From Bog-473 sp963751335 (GTDB lineage: Bacteria > Actinomycetota > Acidimicrobiia > Acidimicrobiales > RAAP-2), in the NCBI GenBank assembly GCA_963751335.1, contig CAVVUB010000007.1, positions 310,001-374,000 on the forward strand: a DNA stretch of 64,000 nt, written 5' to 3'. This document shows, piece after piece, positions 25,171 through 33,545 of the stretch. The position numbers were made by a program, and so were the translations under genes. Each line of letters opens with the position of its first letter. Position 1 is the first letter of the stretch. The notes under the pieces were generated by a model. That model was not told where the DNA came from and searched no databases. It saw only the letters and a list, made by a program, of their open reading frames with translations.

Positions 25171-26602
25171 AGGCCGAGACCGGCGGCCTCCGGTCGGCCC
25201 ACGGCGACGCCTGCTCGAGCTGTCCGGCCAGGGCGAGCAGCGTCTCCTCGTCGCCCAGGCGCCCGACGAACTGCACACCGATGGGCAGCCCCGCCTCGTT
25301 CCAGGCCAGCGGCAGCGAGATCGCCGGTTGTCCCGTGACGTTGAACGGGGGCGTGAAGGGCACGTAGTCGGCCGCGCGGAACAAGCCGGCCAGCGGCTCG
25401 CCGGGCGGCGAGTCGAACGTGCCGAGCGGGGCCGGCGGCTCCCCGAGCGTCGGGGTGAGCAGGACGTCGAACTCCTCGAAGGAGGCGGCGATCTGGCGGG
25501 TGGCTCGTTGCAGACCCTGCACCGCCATGAGATAGGCACCCGCGTCGAGCCCACGGCCCATCTGCACCAGGGCCCAGGTCAGCGGCTCCACGTCCTCCTC
25601 GCTCGCGCGACGGCCGACCCGGCGCTCCCAGTCGGCCAGGCCCCAGGCGTTCCCGGCCGCCCAGGCGTTGACGAAGTCACCCACGAAGGCATCACCGTCC
25701 ACGGGGAGGTCGGCCACCTCGACCCGGTGGCCCAGCGCTTCGCACAGGCGGGCCGTCGCCTCCGCGGCCATCACACAGTCAGGGTGCACCGCGCTGCCGG
25801 TGGGCGAACTGGTCAGGAGGGCGACCCGCAAGCCCGGCGGCGGTGTCGCCGCCGCCGCCGCGAACGACGGGCCGCGGCGCGGTGGGGCCCAGTACGGGTC
25901 GCCGGGCACCGGCCCCGCCGTCGCATCGAGGATGGCCGCACTGTCGCGCACCGACCGCGTCACCACGTGCTCGCAGACGACCCCTCCCATCAGGTCGCCG
26001 TACTGGGGGGCCAGCGAGTTACGGCCGCGCGTCGGCTTGAGGCCGACCAGGCCGCAGCACGACGCGGGAATGCGGATGGACCCGCCGCCGTCGTTGGCGT
26101 GCGCCGCCGGCACCATGCCCGAGGCCACGGCGGCGGCCGAACCACCCGACGAGCCGCCGGTGGAATGATCGGTGTGCCACGGGTTGCGCGTCGCGCCAAA
26201 CCGGCGCGGTTCGGTGGTCGGCAGAATGCCCAGCTCGGGTGTGTTGGTCTTGCCGCAGATCACGAAACCGGCCGCCATGTAGCGGCGCGTCAGCTCCTGG
26301 GTCTCGGTCGAGTGGTAGTCGCCGGCGAAGGACAACCCTTCGCACAACGGCGTGCCGGCCAACTCCGCCCCGAGGTCCTTCAGCAAGAAGGGGACGCCGC
26401 GGAAGGGTCCGTCGGGCAAGGCCGCGGCGGCCTCGCCCCGGGCCCGGTCGAAGAGCTCGTGGATGACCGCGTTCAGTTGCGGATTCAGTTGCTCGATACG
26501 AGCGATCGCCCCCTCGACCAGTTCGGCCGGGGAGACCTGCTTGGTCCGGACCAGCTCGGCCTGTGCGGTGGCGTCGAGGAAGGCGTCGTCGCTGCTGCTC
26601 AT
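25169..26602 (-). CDS. Amidase signature family protein
   Basis: A 477-residue enzyme starting at the ATG at 26602. The amidase signature is complete: the catalytic Lys in PFLLKDLGAEL, GGSSGGSAAAVASG containing the cis-Ser, and the nucleophile Ser in DGGGSIRIPASCCGLVGLKPTRGR. The C-terminal PFNVTGQPAISLPLAWNEAGLPIGVQFVG is typical of the family. It hydrolyses carboxamides; specificity (aliphatic, aryl, aminoacyl) is open. It is too far from GatA-type gene context (no gatB or gatC) to be assigned to tRNA amidation. It follows the HxlR gene on the same strand after 35 bp, so the two may be co-transcribed. Confidence 0.88.
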   Translation of the reverse strand: MSSSDDAFLDATAQAELVRTKQVSPAELVEGAIARIEQLNPQLNAVIHELFDRARGEAAAALPDGPFRGVPFLLKDLGAELAGTPLCEGLSFAGDYHSTETQELTRRYMAAGFVICGKTNTPELGILPTTEPRRFGATRNPWHTDHSTGGSSGGSAAAVASGMVPAAHANDGGGSIRIPASCCGLVGLKPTRGRNSLAPQYGDLMGGVVCEHVVTRSVRDSAAILDATAGPVPGDPYWAPPRRGPSFAAAAATPPPGLRVALLTSSPTGSAVHPDCVMAAEATARLCEALGHRVEVADLPVDGDAFVGDFVNAWAAGNAWGLADWERRVGRRASEEDVEPLTWALVQMGRGLDAGAYLMAVQGLQRATRQIAASFEEFDVLLTPTLGEPPAPLGTFDSPPGEPLAGLFRAADYVPFTPPFNVTGQPAISLPLAWNEAGLPIGVQFVGRLGDEETLLALAGQLEQASPWADRRPPVSA

Positions 26603-26637
26603 GCAGACGAACGGTACTGACGCACCGTCCGCTCCGC

Positions 26638-27120
26638 TCAGACGGCGGCCGTTTCGGCCCTCTCCGCCCCCGGGCGGGCGGCGCCGGTCCGGCTGGCCAC
26701 CGCCTCGGTCACGGTCACGTCGACCCCGCACGACGTACAGCGCCGGCGGTCGTCGAGCTCGCCGCCGCACCCGCGGTGCTGGAGGATCATGGGCCGCTCA
26801 CCCTCGAGCCCGTAGCGGTCGCCCCACTGGAGGAGCGACACGAGCACCGGCCACAGGTCGGCGCCCTTCTCGGTCAGGCGGTACTCGCTGCGCGGCGGCC
26901 GCTCCTGGTAGGGCCGCTTGACCAGGATGCCCTCGTCGACCAGGCGCTCGAGCCGGGCCTGGAGGACGTTGCGGGCCACCCCGAGATCACGCTGGAGATC
27001 GTCGAAGCGCCGGATGCCCAAGAAGATGTCGCGGATGATGAGCAGGGTCCAGCGCTCGCCCACCACCTCGAGGGTGGCCGCCACCGGGCAGTACTGGCTG
27101 GGATAGTCGCGATGCAGCAT
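26638..27120 (-). CDS. HxlR family winged-helix regulator with C-terminal zinc-ribbon-like motif
   Basis: A 160-residue regulator: YCPVAATLEVVGERWTLLIIRD is the canonical HxlR opening with its Cys, FLGIRRFDDLQRDLG and NVLQARLERLVDEGIL form the HTH, and PPRSEYRLTEKG the wing. A C-terminal extension CGGELDDRRRCTSCG resembles a zinc ribbon, an addition seen in some actinobacterial members. The ATG at 27120 gives the family's usual N-terminal length. An ATG at 27162 with AGGAAG at good spacing is an alternative and would place 14 more residues on the protein. Divergent from a DHA2 exporter that it probably controls. Confidence 0.85.
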   Translation of the reverse strand: MLHRDYPSQYCPVAATLEVVGERWTLLIIRDIFLGIRRFDDLQRDLGVARNVLQARLERLVDEGILVKRPYQERPPRSEYRLTEKGADLWPVLVSLLQWGDRYGLEGERPMILQHRGCGGELDDRRRCTSCGVDVTVTEAVASRTGAARPGAERAETAAV

Positions 27121-27152
27121 CCATCCAGCATATCGCACATTTCCCCGAATGC

Positions 27153-27199
27153 GTTGTTTCATGCAACTTCCTGGTCTAGGGTGAGTCCTGTGAAACAAC
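27153..27199. promoter_or_regulatory. Long-spaced inverted repeat between divergent hxlR and MFS genes
   Basis: GTTGTTTCA (27153-27161) and TGAAACAAC (27191-27199) are perfect 9-bp complements separated by 29 bp. The right arm is part of the MFS start (GTG-AAA-CAA) and the left arm mirrors it at the alternative HxlR start (ATG-AAA-CAA). They could be paired half-operators for the HxlR protein, or reflect two genes that happen to begin Met-Lys-Gln. Confidence 0.4.
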
Positions 27200-28653
27200 C
27201 AACCGGTTCGACGCCGACGGCCGCCCGCACCCGTCCCACCCTCACCGCCCTGATCGTGCTGACCGGCGTATTTCTCTCCTCGTTGGACCTCTTCATCGTG
27301 AACATCGCCTTTCCGAGCATCTCGGAGAGCTTCCACGGCGAGACCCTGAACTCGCTCTCGTGGGTGCTGAGCGCCTACACGATCGTCTTCGCGGCCGCCC
27401 TGGTCCCGGCGGGGCGCTGGGCCGACCGGGCCGGGCGCAAACGGGCCTTCCTGCTCGGGCTGGCCATCTTCACGGCCTCGTCGGCGTTGTGCGCCCTGGC
27501 ACCGAGCCTGGGCGTCCTGGTCGGGGCGCGCGTCCTCCAGGCCACCGGCGGTGCGCTCATGCTGCCCACGTCGTTGGGGCTCCTGCTCCCCGCCTTCGGT
27601 CCCGAGCGCAAGGGCGCGGCCATCGGGCTGTGGTCGGCCGTCGGCGGCGCCGCCGCCGCGTTCGGCCCGCCCATCGGCGGCCTGCTGGTCCAGGCCAGCT
27701 GGCGCTGGGTCTTCCTGGTCAACCTCCCCTTCAGCATGCTCGCCCTCGTCTTCGGGGTCCGCGAGCTCCGTGAGGTGCGCGACCCGGCGGCCCAGCGCTC
27801 CGATCTGCTCGGTGCCGCGCTCCTCTCGGTCTCGGTGGCCAGCCTCGTCGCCGCCATCGTCGAGGGGAGCGACTGGGGCTGGGACAGCCCCCGCATCCTG
27901 GGCGCCTTCGCGCTGGCCGCCGTCTCGGGCGCCTGGTTGGTGGAGCGTTCGTTCCGTCACCCCAACCCCATCCTCGAGCCGGCAGTGGTCCGGCACCGGG
28001 CGGTGGCGCTGGCCGACATCAGCTCGCTCGCCTTCTTCTGCGGCTTCGGCGCTCTCGTCCTCGGCGGTGTCCTCTTCCTCACCGGCGTCTGGCACGAATC
28101 GGTCCTGCGCGCCGGCTTCCTGATCGCCCCCGGGCCCTTGTTGGCCGGGCTGACCGCGTTCCCCGGCGGCATCGTGGGCGGTCGGCTCGGCCACCGGGTT
28201 GTCGGCACCCTCGGCTCGCTCTTCTTCGCGGGCGGCGGCCTGTGGTGGGTGACCCACGTGAGCGCCGTCCCCGACTACCTCGGCGCCTACCTCCCGGGCA
28301 GCCTGCTCGGTGGATTCGGCGTCGGACTGATGCTGCCCTCCCTCGGGGGCGCCGCCACGGCCCCGCTGCCGCCCCAGCGCTTCGCCACCGGCTCTGCCCT
28401 CTACGCCATGTCCCGCCAGATCGGGGTGGCCCTCGGCGTGGCCTGCCTGGTGGCCATCTTGGGCTCGGCCACCGGCGCGGCGGCGGTCCCGGCGTTCCAC
28501 CACGCCTGGCTCTTCATGACCGCCGTCAGCCTGCTGGCCGGCGCCGTCCTCCAAGGCATCGGCACCCGGCGCACCGAGGTGGCGGATGCGTCGGTCTCGG
28601 CGGAACCCGGGGCACCGGCGCCGGCGCTCTACGCCATCCCCGCCGGCAAGTAG
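27190..28653 (+). CDS. DHA2 family MFS transporter
   Basis: A 487-residue exporter from the GTG at 27190 with AGGGTGAG upstream; the open frame further 5' is antisense to hxlR. TM1 reads FLSSLDLFIVNIAFPSI, motif A is PAGRWADRAGRKRAF, and the TM5 antiporter motif region is AVGGAAAAFGPPIGGLL. About 14 hydrophobic segments. Its divergent arrangement with an HxlR regulator, and the intervening inverted repeat, suggest inducible efflux of a toxic compound. It shares family but not close sequence with the exporter at 19.8 kb. The 3' end overlaps the convergent kinase gene by 25 bp. Confidence 0.88.
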   Translation: MKQPTGSTPTAARTRPTLTALIVLTGVFLSSLDLFIVNIAFPSISESFHGETLNSLSWVLSAYTIVFAAALVPAGRWADRAGRKRAFLLGLAIFTASSALCALAPSLGVLVGARVLQATGGALMLPTSLGLLLPAFGPERKGAAIGLWSAVGGAAAAFGPPIGGLLVQASWRWVFLVNLPFSMLALVFGVRELREVRDPAAQRSDLLGAALLSVSVASLVAAIVEGSDWGWDSPRILGAFALAAVSGAWLVERSFRHPNPILEPAVVRHRAVALADISSLAFFCGFGALVLGGVLFLTGVWHESVLRAGFLIAPGPLLAGLTAFPGGIVGGRLGHRVVGTLGSLFFAGGGLWWVTHVSAVPDYLGAYLPGSLLGGFGVGLMLPSLGGAATAPLPPQRFATGSALYAMSRQIGVALGVACLVAILGSATGAAAVPAFHHAWLFMTAVSLLAGAVLQGIGTRRTEVADASVSAEPGAPAPALYAIPAGK

Positions 28654-29978
28654 GAGGGGTTGGCCACCCGCAGTTGGTCGCGGGCCGACGCGGCCAGTGC
28701 GCGTGCCACCGTGTCCCAGGCCGCGTCGAGCGTCCCGGCACGCAGCGCCGCAGCCAATCCGGCGTCGTCGTCGAAGCCGAGTTGGGCCAGGCGCGCCGCG
28801 TGGGCACCGGCCAGCGCCGGGCCGAGCCGGAGCTCGCGCTCGACCACGCTCAGCGCGTTGCGGGCGACGCGGGCCTCGAAGCCGGCGGCGCCCTCGCCGC
28901 GCTCGGTGACCCCGTCGAGGTACTCGCGCACCGCCTCGACGAGCTCGGCCGCGCTGGGCCGTCCGAAGGGCGGCAGAGGTCCGACCGCCGGTTCGGGCCC
29001 GGGGCGGGCGGCGGGCGGCGTCACCCCGAGGAGGACGAAGAGGTCCCACTCGCTCTCGCAGACGCGGCGGCCGATGGCGGCCAGCTCCACCGAGCGGGTC
29101 AGCCCGTTGAGGTGGGTCGCCGCCTGCAGCGCGCAGATGACGGCCCACTTGAGCGTGGCGTAGACCTGCCACCAGTGCACCCGGGCCGGGGTCACCGTGC
29201 TGCCGCCGGCTTCGCGGTAGGCGTCGAGCAGCTCGTCGAGCCGGCCGAACCCGCCCACCTCGCCCGGGCCGCCGAAGCGCCAGGCCGGGGCGCAGAGCCA
29301 TCCGATGTCCTCGGCCGGGTCGCCGGCGTGGGCCAGCTCCCAGTCGAGCACGCCGCGCAGCCCCTCGGCCCCGACCAGGAGGTTGCCGCAGCGGAAGTCG
29401 CCGTGGACGGTGACCCGGGGGCCGGGCTCGGGTCCGTGCGCGGCCAGCCAGCGTGCCCCGAGCTCGAGCGCGGGACGCGCCTCGCCCAGCGCATCGAGCA
29501 GGGGCAGGGGATCGCGCAGCGGGTCGGCCCGGGGCAGGCCGTCGACGCCGTCGGGGTCGATGGCATGGATGGCGGCCAGGGCGCGCCCGCACTGTGCGGT
29601 GAGGGCGCCGCGGGCGGTCGCCCACTCGTCGTCGCGCAGGAGCTTGCGGGGGATGGTCTCGCCCTCGAGCCGCTCGACCACCAACCAGGCCGGGCCGATG
29701 TCGTCGTCCTGGCCCAGGGCGACGACTTGGGGCACCGGGACGCCGCCGGCGCCGGCCGCTTCGAGCAGGTCGCGCTCGGTCCGGCTCTTGCCCTGGGTCG
29801 GGCCCCGGCCCCGCTCGACCTGGAGGATGAGCGCACGCCGGTCGCCGGCCACCTCGAGGTCGAACGAGCTGGTCACCCTCGAAGCGCCCCCGGAGAGCCG
29901 GCGCAGGCCGTGCACGCGGCCGCCCAGGCGACGCCCGAGCGCGCCCGCCAGGTCGTCGCCCCCTCCCGAATCGCTCAC
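28629..29978 (-). CDS. APH-family (aminoglycoside/choline-kinase-like) phosphotransferase
   Basis: A 449-residue protein starting at the GTG at 29978, 8 bp after the preceding stop. The kinase core (about 20-300) has the nucleotide-side strand RALILQVERG, the catalytic loop VTVHGDFRCGNLLVG (HGD, then Asn) and the metal-binding GVLDWELAHAGDP. A helical C-terminal extension of about 120 residues is like that of the acyl-CoA-dehydrogenase-associated kinases of actinobacteria. Phosphorylation of a small hydroxylated metabolite is more likely than antibiotic resistance, given the neighbouring DUF7064/7065-type gene. Substrate unknown. Confidence 0.82.
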   Translation of the reverse strand: MSDSGGGDDLAGALGRRLGGRVHGLRRLSGGASRVTSSFDLEVAGDRRALILQVERGRGPTQGKSRTERDLLEAAGAGGVPVPQVVALGQDDDIGPAWLVVERLEGETIPRKLLRDDEWATARGALTAQCGRALAAIHAIDPDGVDGLPRADPLRDPLPLLDALGEARPALELGARWLAAHGPEPGPRVTVHGDFRCGNLLVGAEGLRGVLDWELAHAGDPAEDIGWLCAPAWRFGGPGEVGGFGRLDELLDAYREAGGSTVTPARVHWWQVYATLKWAVICALQAATHLNGLTRSVELAAIGRRVCESEWDLFVLLGVTPPAARPGPEPAVGPLPPFGRPSAAELVEAVREYLDGVTERGEGAAGFEARVARNALSVVERELRLGPALAGAHAARLAQLGFDDDAGLAAALRAGTLDAAWDTVARALAASARDQLRVANPSYLPAGMA

Positions 29979-29986
29979 CGGTGTGC

Positions 29987-30985
29987 CTACTCGACCGGGA
30001 CGACCGGCCTCCCGGCCCCGTCGAGTTGGTGCAGGTACTCGCAGATGCCGTACCCCGTGCGGGTTCCGCCATCGGCGTCGTCGTAGGTCCAACGGGCCAG
30101 GCCCTCGTTGACCATGGTGCCGCCGGCCCGCCCGATGTCGGCCACCCGCAGGACGTCTCCGCGCAGGTGGTGGGTGCGGCCCGCCTTGTCGGCCACGTCG
30201 AGATGGACCACCCGGTGCGTGACCCCGTCGTCGGCCAGCTCGGTGGCGACGCGCCATTCGGCCACCGACGTGGCCCGGCCGCCGTCCCAGACCCAGCCGC
30301 GGTGGAGATCGCCGGCGTCGGTGCCCAACCGGATGCCGCCGAAGTGGGTGTCCTCGCCGACGTTGATGGAAAACCAACGCCACATCTTCGGACCGCCCCA
30401 GCGCCGCGGGCCCCAGGAGCGGTCGCGGTTGCCGTGCGCGCTCTGCCACTCGTGCACCGTGCCGTCGACGCTGAGGGTGCCGGTCCAGCGCCCGGCCTGT
30501 TCGAGATGGCCCTTGCCCACCGTGCCGGCCGCGGCGGCCGCCTCGGCCGACCGGGGGCCGCCGCTCGGCTGGCCGTCGGTCCCGATGGCCGGGGTCACCG
30601 CGTCGAAGCGCACGTCGAGCGCGACCGCGACGGGACGGGTCGTGTCCTCGCCGCGCCGGCACGGCCGGGCGGCCACGGTGCCGTCCATGGTCAGGCGCCA
30701 GGCCCGCGTGGGTTCGAGCATCTCGTAGCGGACGTCGCCCACCTCGAGCGTGCTGTCGAGCATGGTCCGCTGCTCCTTCACGAAGCGGTACTCGCCGAGC
30801 TCGCCGCCCGGCAGCCAGACGGACATGCCGACGTCCATCGTCCCCTCGTTGGGGCGCACCCCGACGCGGGTGAAGAAGCCCGAGTCGCTCCCGGGGTCGT
30901 ACGCATTGAAGTACCACGACTCGCTCCAGGCTGCGTCTCCCTCGACGGGGTGGGCCAGATCGTGCTCCGGGCTCAGAATCGGCAT
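29987..30985 (-). CDS. DUF7064/DUF7065-like (CrtC-type lipocalin fold) protein
   Basis: A 332-residue soluble protein from the ATG at 30985, with GGTGGGG upstream; the longer frame to 31081 is repeat-rich and unlikely to be translated. Motifs include the opening DAAWSESWYFNAYDP, HGNRDRSWGPRRWG and WRWFSINVGEDTHFGGIRL, which recall the hydroxyneurosporene synthase (CrtC)/AttH double-lipocalin fold. It is next to and upstream of the APH-like kinase, a pairing common in actinobacterial lipid or steroid clusters. No catalytic function can be stated; the family assignment is by recollection of motif order. Confidence 0.65.
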   Translation of the reverse strand: MPILSPEHDLAHPVEGDAAWSESWYFNAYDPGSDSGFFTRVGVRPNEGTMDVGMSVWLPGGELGEYRFVKEQRTMLDSTLEVGDVRYEMLEPTRAWRLTMDGTVAARPCRRGEDTTRPVAVALDVRFDAVTPAIGTDGQPSGGPRSAEAAAAAGTVGKGHLEQAGRWTGTLSVDGTVHEWQSAHGNRDRSWGPRRWGGPKMWRWFSINVGEDTHFGGIRLGTDAGDLHRGWVWDGGRATSVAEWRVATELADDGVTHRVVHLDVADKAGRTHHLRGDVLRVADIGRAGGTMVNEGLARWTYDDADGGTRTGYGICEYLHQLDGAGRPVVPVE

Positions 30986-31069
30986 GGCCCCACCATTGTC
31001 GGTCCGGCGCCGGCGTTCAACGCCTGCCCACTGACCGTTCCGGCCCGGGCCCGTCACGAGGCCCGGGCC

Positions 31070-31121
31070 CGGCCCAGTCAACCGGCCCAGTGAACCGGCC
31101 CACTCCCCGGCCCACTCACCC
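31070..31121. repeat. Four tandem 13-bp repeats in intergenic region
   Basis: CGGCCCAGTCAAC, CGGCCCAGTGAAC, CGGCCCACTCCCC and GGCCCACTCACCC follow each other directly. Just upstream, the self-complementary GGCCCGGGCCC occurs twice (31042-31052 and 31060-31070). The block lies in the divergent region between the DUF7064-like gene and the ADH gene. Confidence 0.6.
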
Positions 31122-31143
31122 GGGCGCCCCCTCGGGTGCCTGT

Positions 31144-31154
31144 GTGAGACTCAC
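31144..31154. promoter_or_regulatory. Perfect palindrome upstream of the ADH gene
   Basis: GTGAGACTCAC is an 11-bp palindrome (5-bp arms, one central base) 64 bp before the ADH start. It could be an operator; no regulator gene is adjacent, so this is weak. Confidence 0.25.
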
Positions 31155-31217
31155 CGTGCCGGACGAACGTCGCGACGGCGCGGTGGGACGCGCCGTCAAA
31201 AAGGGGGTGGCAGTGCC

Positions 31218-32286
31218 ATGCGGGCTGCGGTGACCAGGGAGGGCCGGCTGGTGGTGGGCGAGGTGTCCGATCCCGTCCCCTCGTCGGGCCACGTCGTCGT
31301 GCGCTCGCTCTCCGCCGGGATCTGCGGGTCCGATCTGCACGCGCTGGGCGACTTCGCCCACTTCACCTCCCTCATGGACTCGGTCGGCGTGCCGGCCCTC
31401 GATCCGACGGCCGACTGCGTCTTCGGCCACGAGTTCTGCGCGGAGATCGTCGAGCACGGACCCGACACCGCGGGCACCCTGCCCGTGGGCACCCGGGTCT
31501 GCTCGGTGCCCATCCTGGTGGGGCCGACGGGCGTCGAGCAGATCGGCTACTCCAACCACTATCCGGGCGCGCTGGCCGAGCACCTAGTGCTCCAGGAGCT
31601 GCTGCTCCTCCCCGTGCCCGACGCGCTCGACACGGACACCGCCGCGCTGACCGAACCGCTGGCGGTCGGCGAACACGCAGTGGGGCTGGCGGACCTCGCC
31701 GAGGGGCAGCCCTGCCTCGTGGTGGGGTGCGGACCCGTCGGCCTGGCCGTCATCGCCGCGCTCGAAGGGCCGGGGACACGGCCCGGTCCTGGCCGCCGAC
31801 TTCTCGCCCACCCGGCGCCGGCTGGCCGAAGCCTTCGGGGCCGACGTCGTGCTCGACCCGGCCGAGGGTTCGCCCCACGAGCGCTGGTCGGACTACGGCG
31901 TGCCGCGGACGGTGATGGAGCGCATCGGGGCGAGCATGCTCGGCGGCACATTCCACGACCCGGTCGTCTTCGAGGCGGTCGGGGTGCCCGGGATGCTGCA
32001 GTCGCTCATCGCCGAGGCGCCGCCGCACAGCCGCATCGTGGTCGTGGGCGTCTGCATGCACACCGACAGCATCGAGCCCTTCATGGCCGTGACCAAGGAG
32101 ATGGAGCTGCGCTTCTCCTTCGGCTACACGCCCGACGAGTTCGCCGCCACGTTGGCCCGCCTGGCCGCCGGGGTGCCCGGAGCCGAGCAGCTGGTCACGG
32201 CCTCGGTGGACCTGGCCGGCGCCCCGGGCGCCTTCGCCACGCTGCGCACCCCCGGCGAGCACGGCAAGATCCTGGTCAAGCCGTAG
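31218..32286 (+). CDS. Zinc-dependent medium-chain alcohol dehydrogenase, frameshifted
   Basis: ATG at 31218. The MDR fold is clear: GICGSDLHAL (zinc-ligand Cys), GHEFCAEI (His-Glu) and the nucleotide-binding GCGPVGLAVIAAL. The four-Cys structural zinc lobe is absent. In the G run at 31772-31775 the frame shifts by +1; removing one G restores a continuous protein through HGPVLAADFSPTRRRLAEAF and on to ILVKP at 32286, about 355 residues in total. Conservation on both sides of the shift argues for a sequence error or very recent lesion. The gene is 46 bp upstream of the LLM oxidoreductase gene and probably co-transcribed. Likely substrate is a secondary or polyol-type alcohol. Confidence 0.75.
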
Positions 32287-32332
32287 AACTCGTCAAGCCA
32301 GAGAACTGGTCAAGCCATAGAAACGGAGAGCG

Positions 32333-33545
32333 ATGACAAGCATTGACGCCGACGGGCGCCTCAGGTTCGGCATCTTCCTGGCCCCGTTCCACCCGGTCGG
32401 GCAGAACCCGACGTTGGCGCTCGAGCGCGACCTGCAGCTGATCGAGCACCTCGACCGCCTGGGTTTCGACGAAGCCTGGTTCGGCGAACACCACTCCGCC
32501 GGCTACGAGATCATCTCGTCGCCCGAGGTGTTCATCGCCGCCGCGGCGCAGCGCACCACGCACATCCGTCTGGGCACGGGCGTCTCGTCCCTGCCCTACC
32601 ACCAGCCCTTCATCCTGGCCGACCGCATCGTCCTGCTCGACCACCTCACCCGCGGCCGCGTCATGTTCGGCGTGGGACCGGGCGCGCTGCCCTCGGACGC
32701 GTTCATGATGGGCATCGACCCGGCCCGCCAGCGCGACATGATGGAGGAGTCGCTCGAGGCGATCCTGCGCCTGTTGGCCGGCGAGACGGTCACCATGGAG
32801 ACCGACTGGTTCAGGCTGGTCAAGGCCCGGCTGCAGCTGCGCCCGTACCAGCGACCGATGCCCGAGGTCGCCGTCGCGGCGCAGGTCTCCCCGGCCGGGC
32901 CCCGCCTGGCCGGGCGCTTCGGCTGCAGTCTCCTGTCCCTGGGCGCCACCACCGAGGGCGGCTTCGACGTGCTCGGCTCGCACTTCACGGTCATGGCCGA
33001 GCGGGCCGAGGAGTTCTCGACCACGGTCGACCGCAACCGCTGGCGGCTCGTCGGCCCCATGCACATCGCCGACACAAGGGAGCAGGCCGTCGGCCGACGT
33101 GGCCTTCGGGTTGGAGGAGTGGGTCGACTACTTCCAACGGGTGGCCGCGCTCCCCATTGCGCCCGACACCGACAATTTCGCCTCGCTGGTCGACGCGCTC
33201 AACGCGTCGGGCATCGCCGTGATCGGCACCGTGGAAGACGCCATCGCGCAGATCGAGCGCCTCCAGGTGCAGTCGGGCGGCTTCGGCACCTACCTCTGCA
33301 TGGGGCACGAGTGGGCCGACACCGAGGCCACCCGTCATTCCTACGAGCTGCTGGCCCGCTACGTCGCCCCGCACTTCCAGGGCACCTCGGAGACCCTGAC
33401 GGCCAGCCGGGACTGGGCGGCCGAGAACCGGCCCGAGTTCATCGGCGCGGCGGGCAACGCCGTGATGTCGGCCATCGCGCAGCACCAGGAGGAGAAGGCC
33501 GCCAAGGCCGGGGCCGGGACGGGCGCCGAGGTGCCCAGTGCCTGA
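32333..33545 (+). CDS. LLM class flavin-dependent oxidoreductase, frameshifted
   Basis: ATG at 32333 following ACGGAGAGCG. Bacterial-luciferase-like barrel: RFGIFLAPFHPVG, GFDEAWFGEHHS, IRLGTGVSSLPYHQPF, GRVMFGVGPGALPSD, all typical of alkanal-monooxygenase-type or F420-dependent members. At about 33092 a +1 shift occurs within GTCGGCCGAC; the protein resumes in the next frame with DVAFGLEEWVDYFQRV and runs to 33545, about 400 residues. The stop lies 8 bp inside the epoxide-hydrolase-like gene. Uses FMNH2 or F420; which of these is not determinable. Part of the 31.2-35.6 kb set of accessory enzymes. Confidence 0.78.

Noticed and set aside
30073..30917. Long minus-strand ORFs (for example to 30072 or 30917) fused to the HxlR or APH frames
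   Set aside because: They are shadow frames in very GC-rich coding DNA; family homology begins only at 27120 and 29978.
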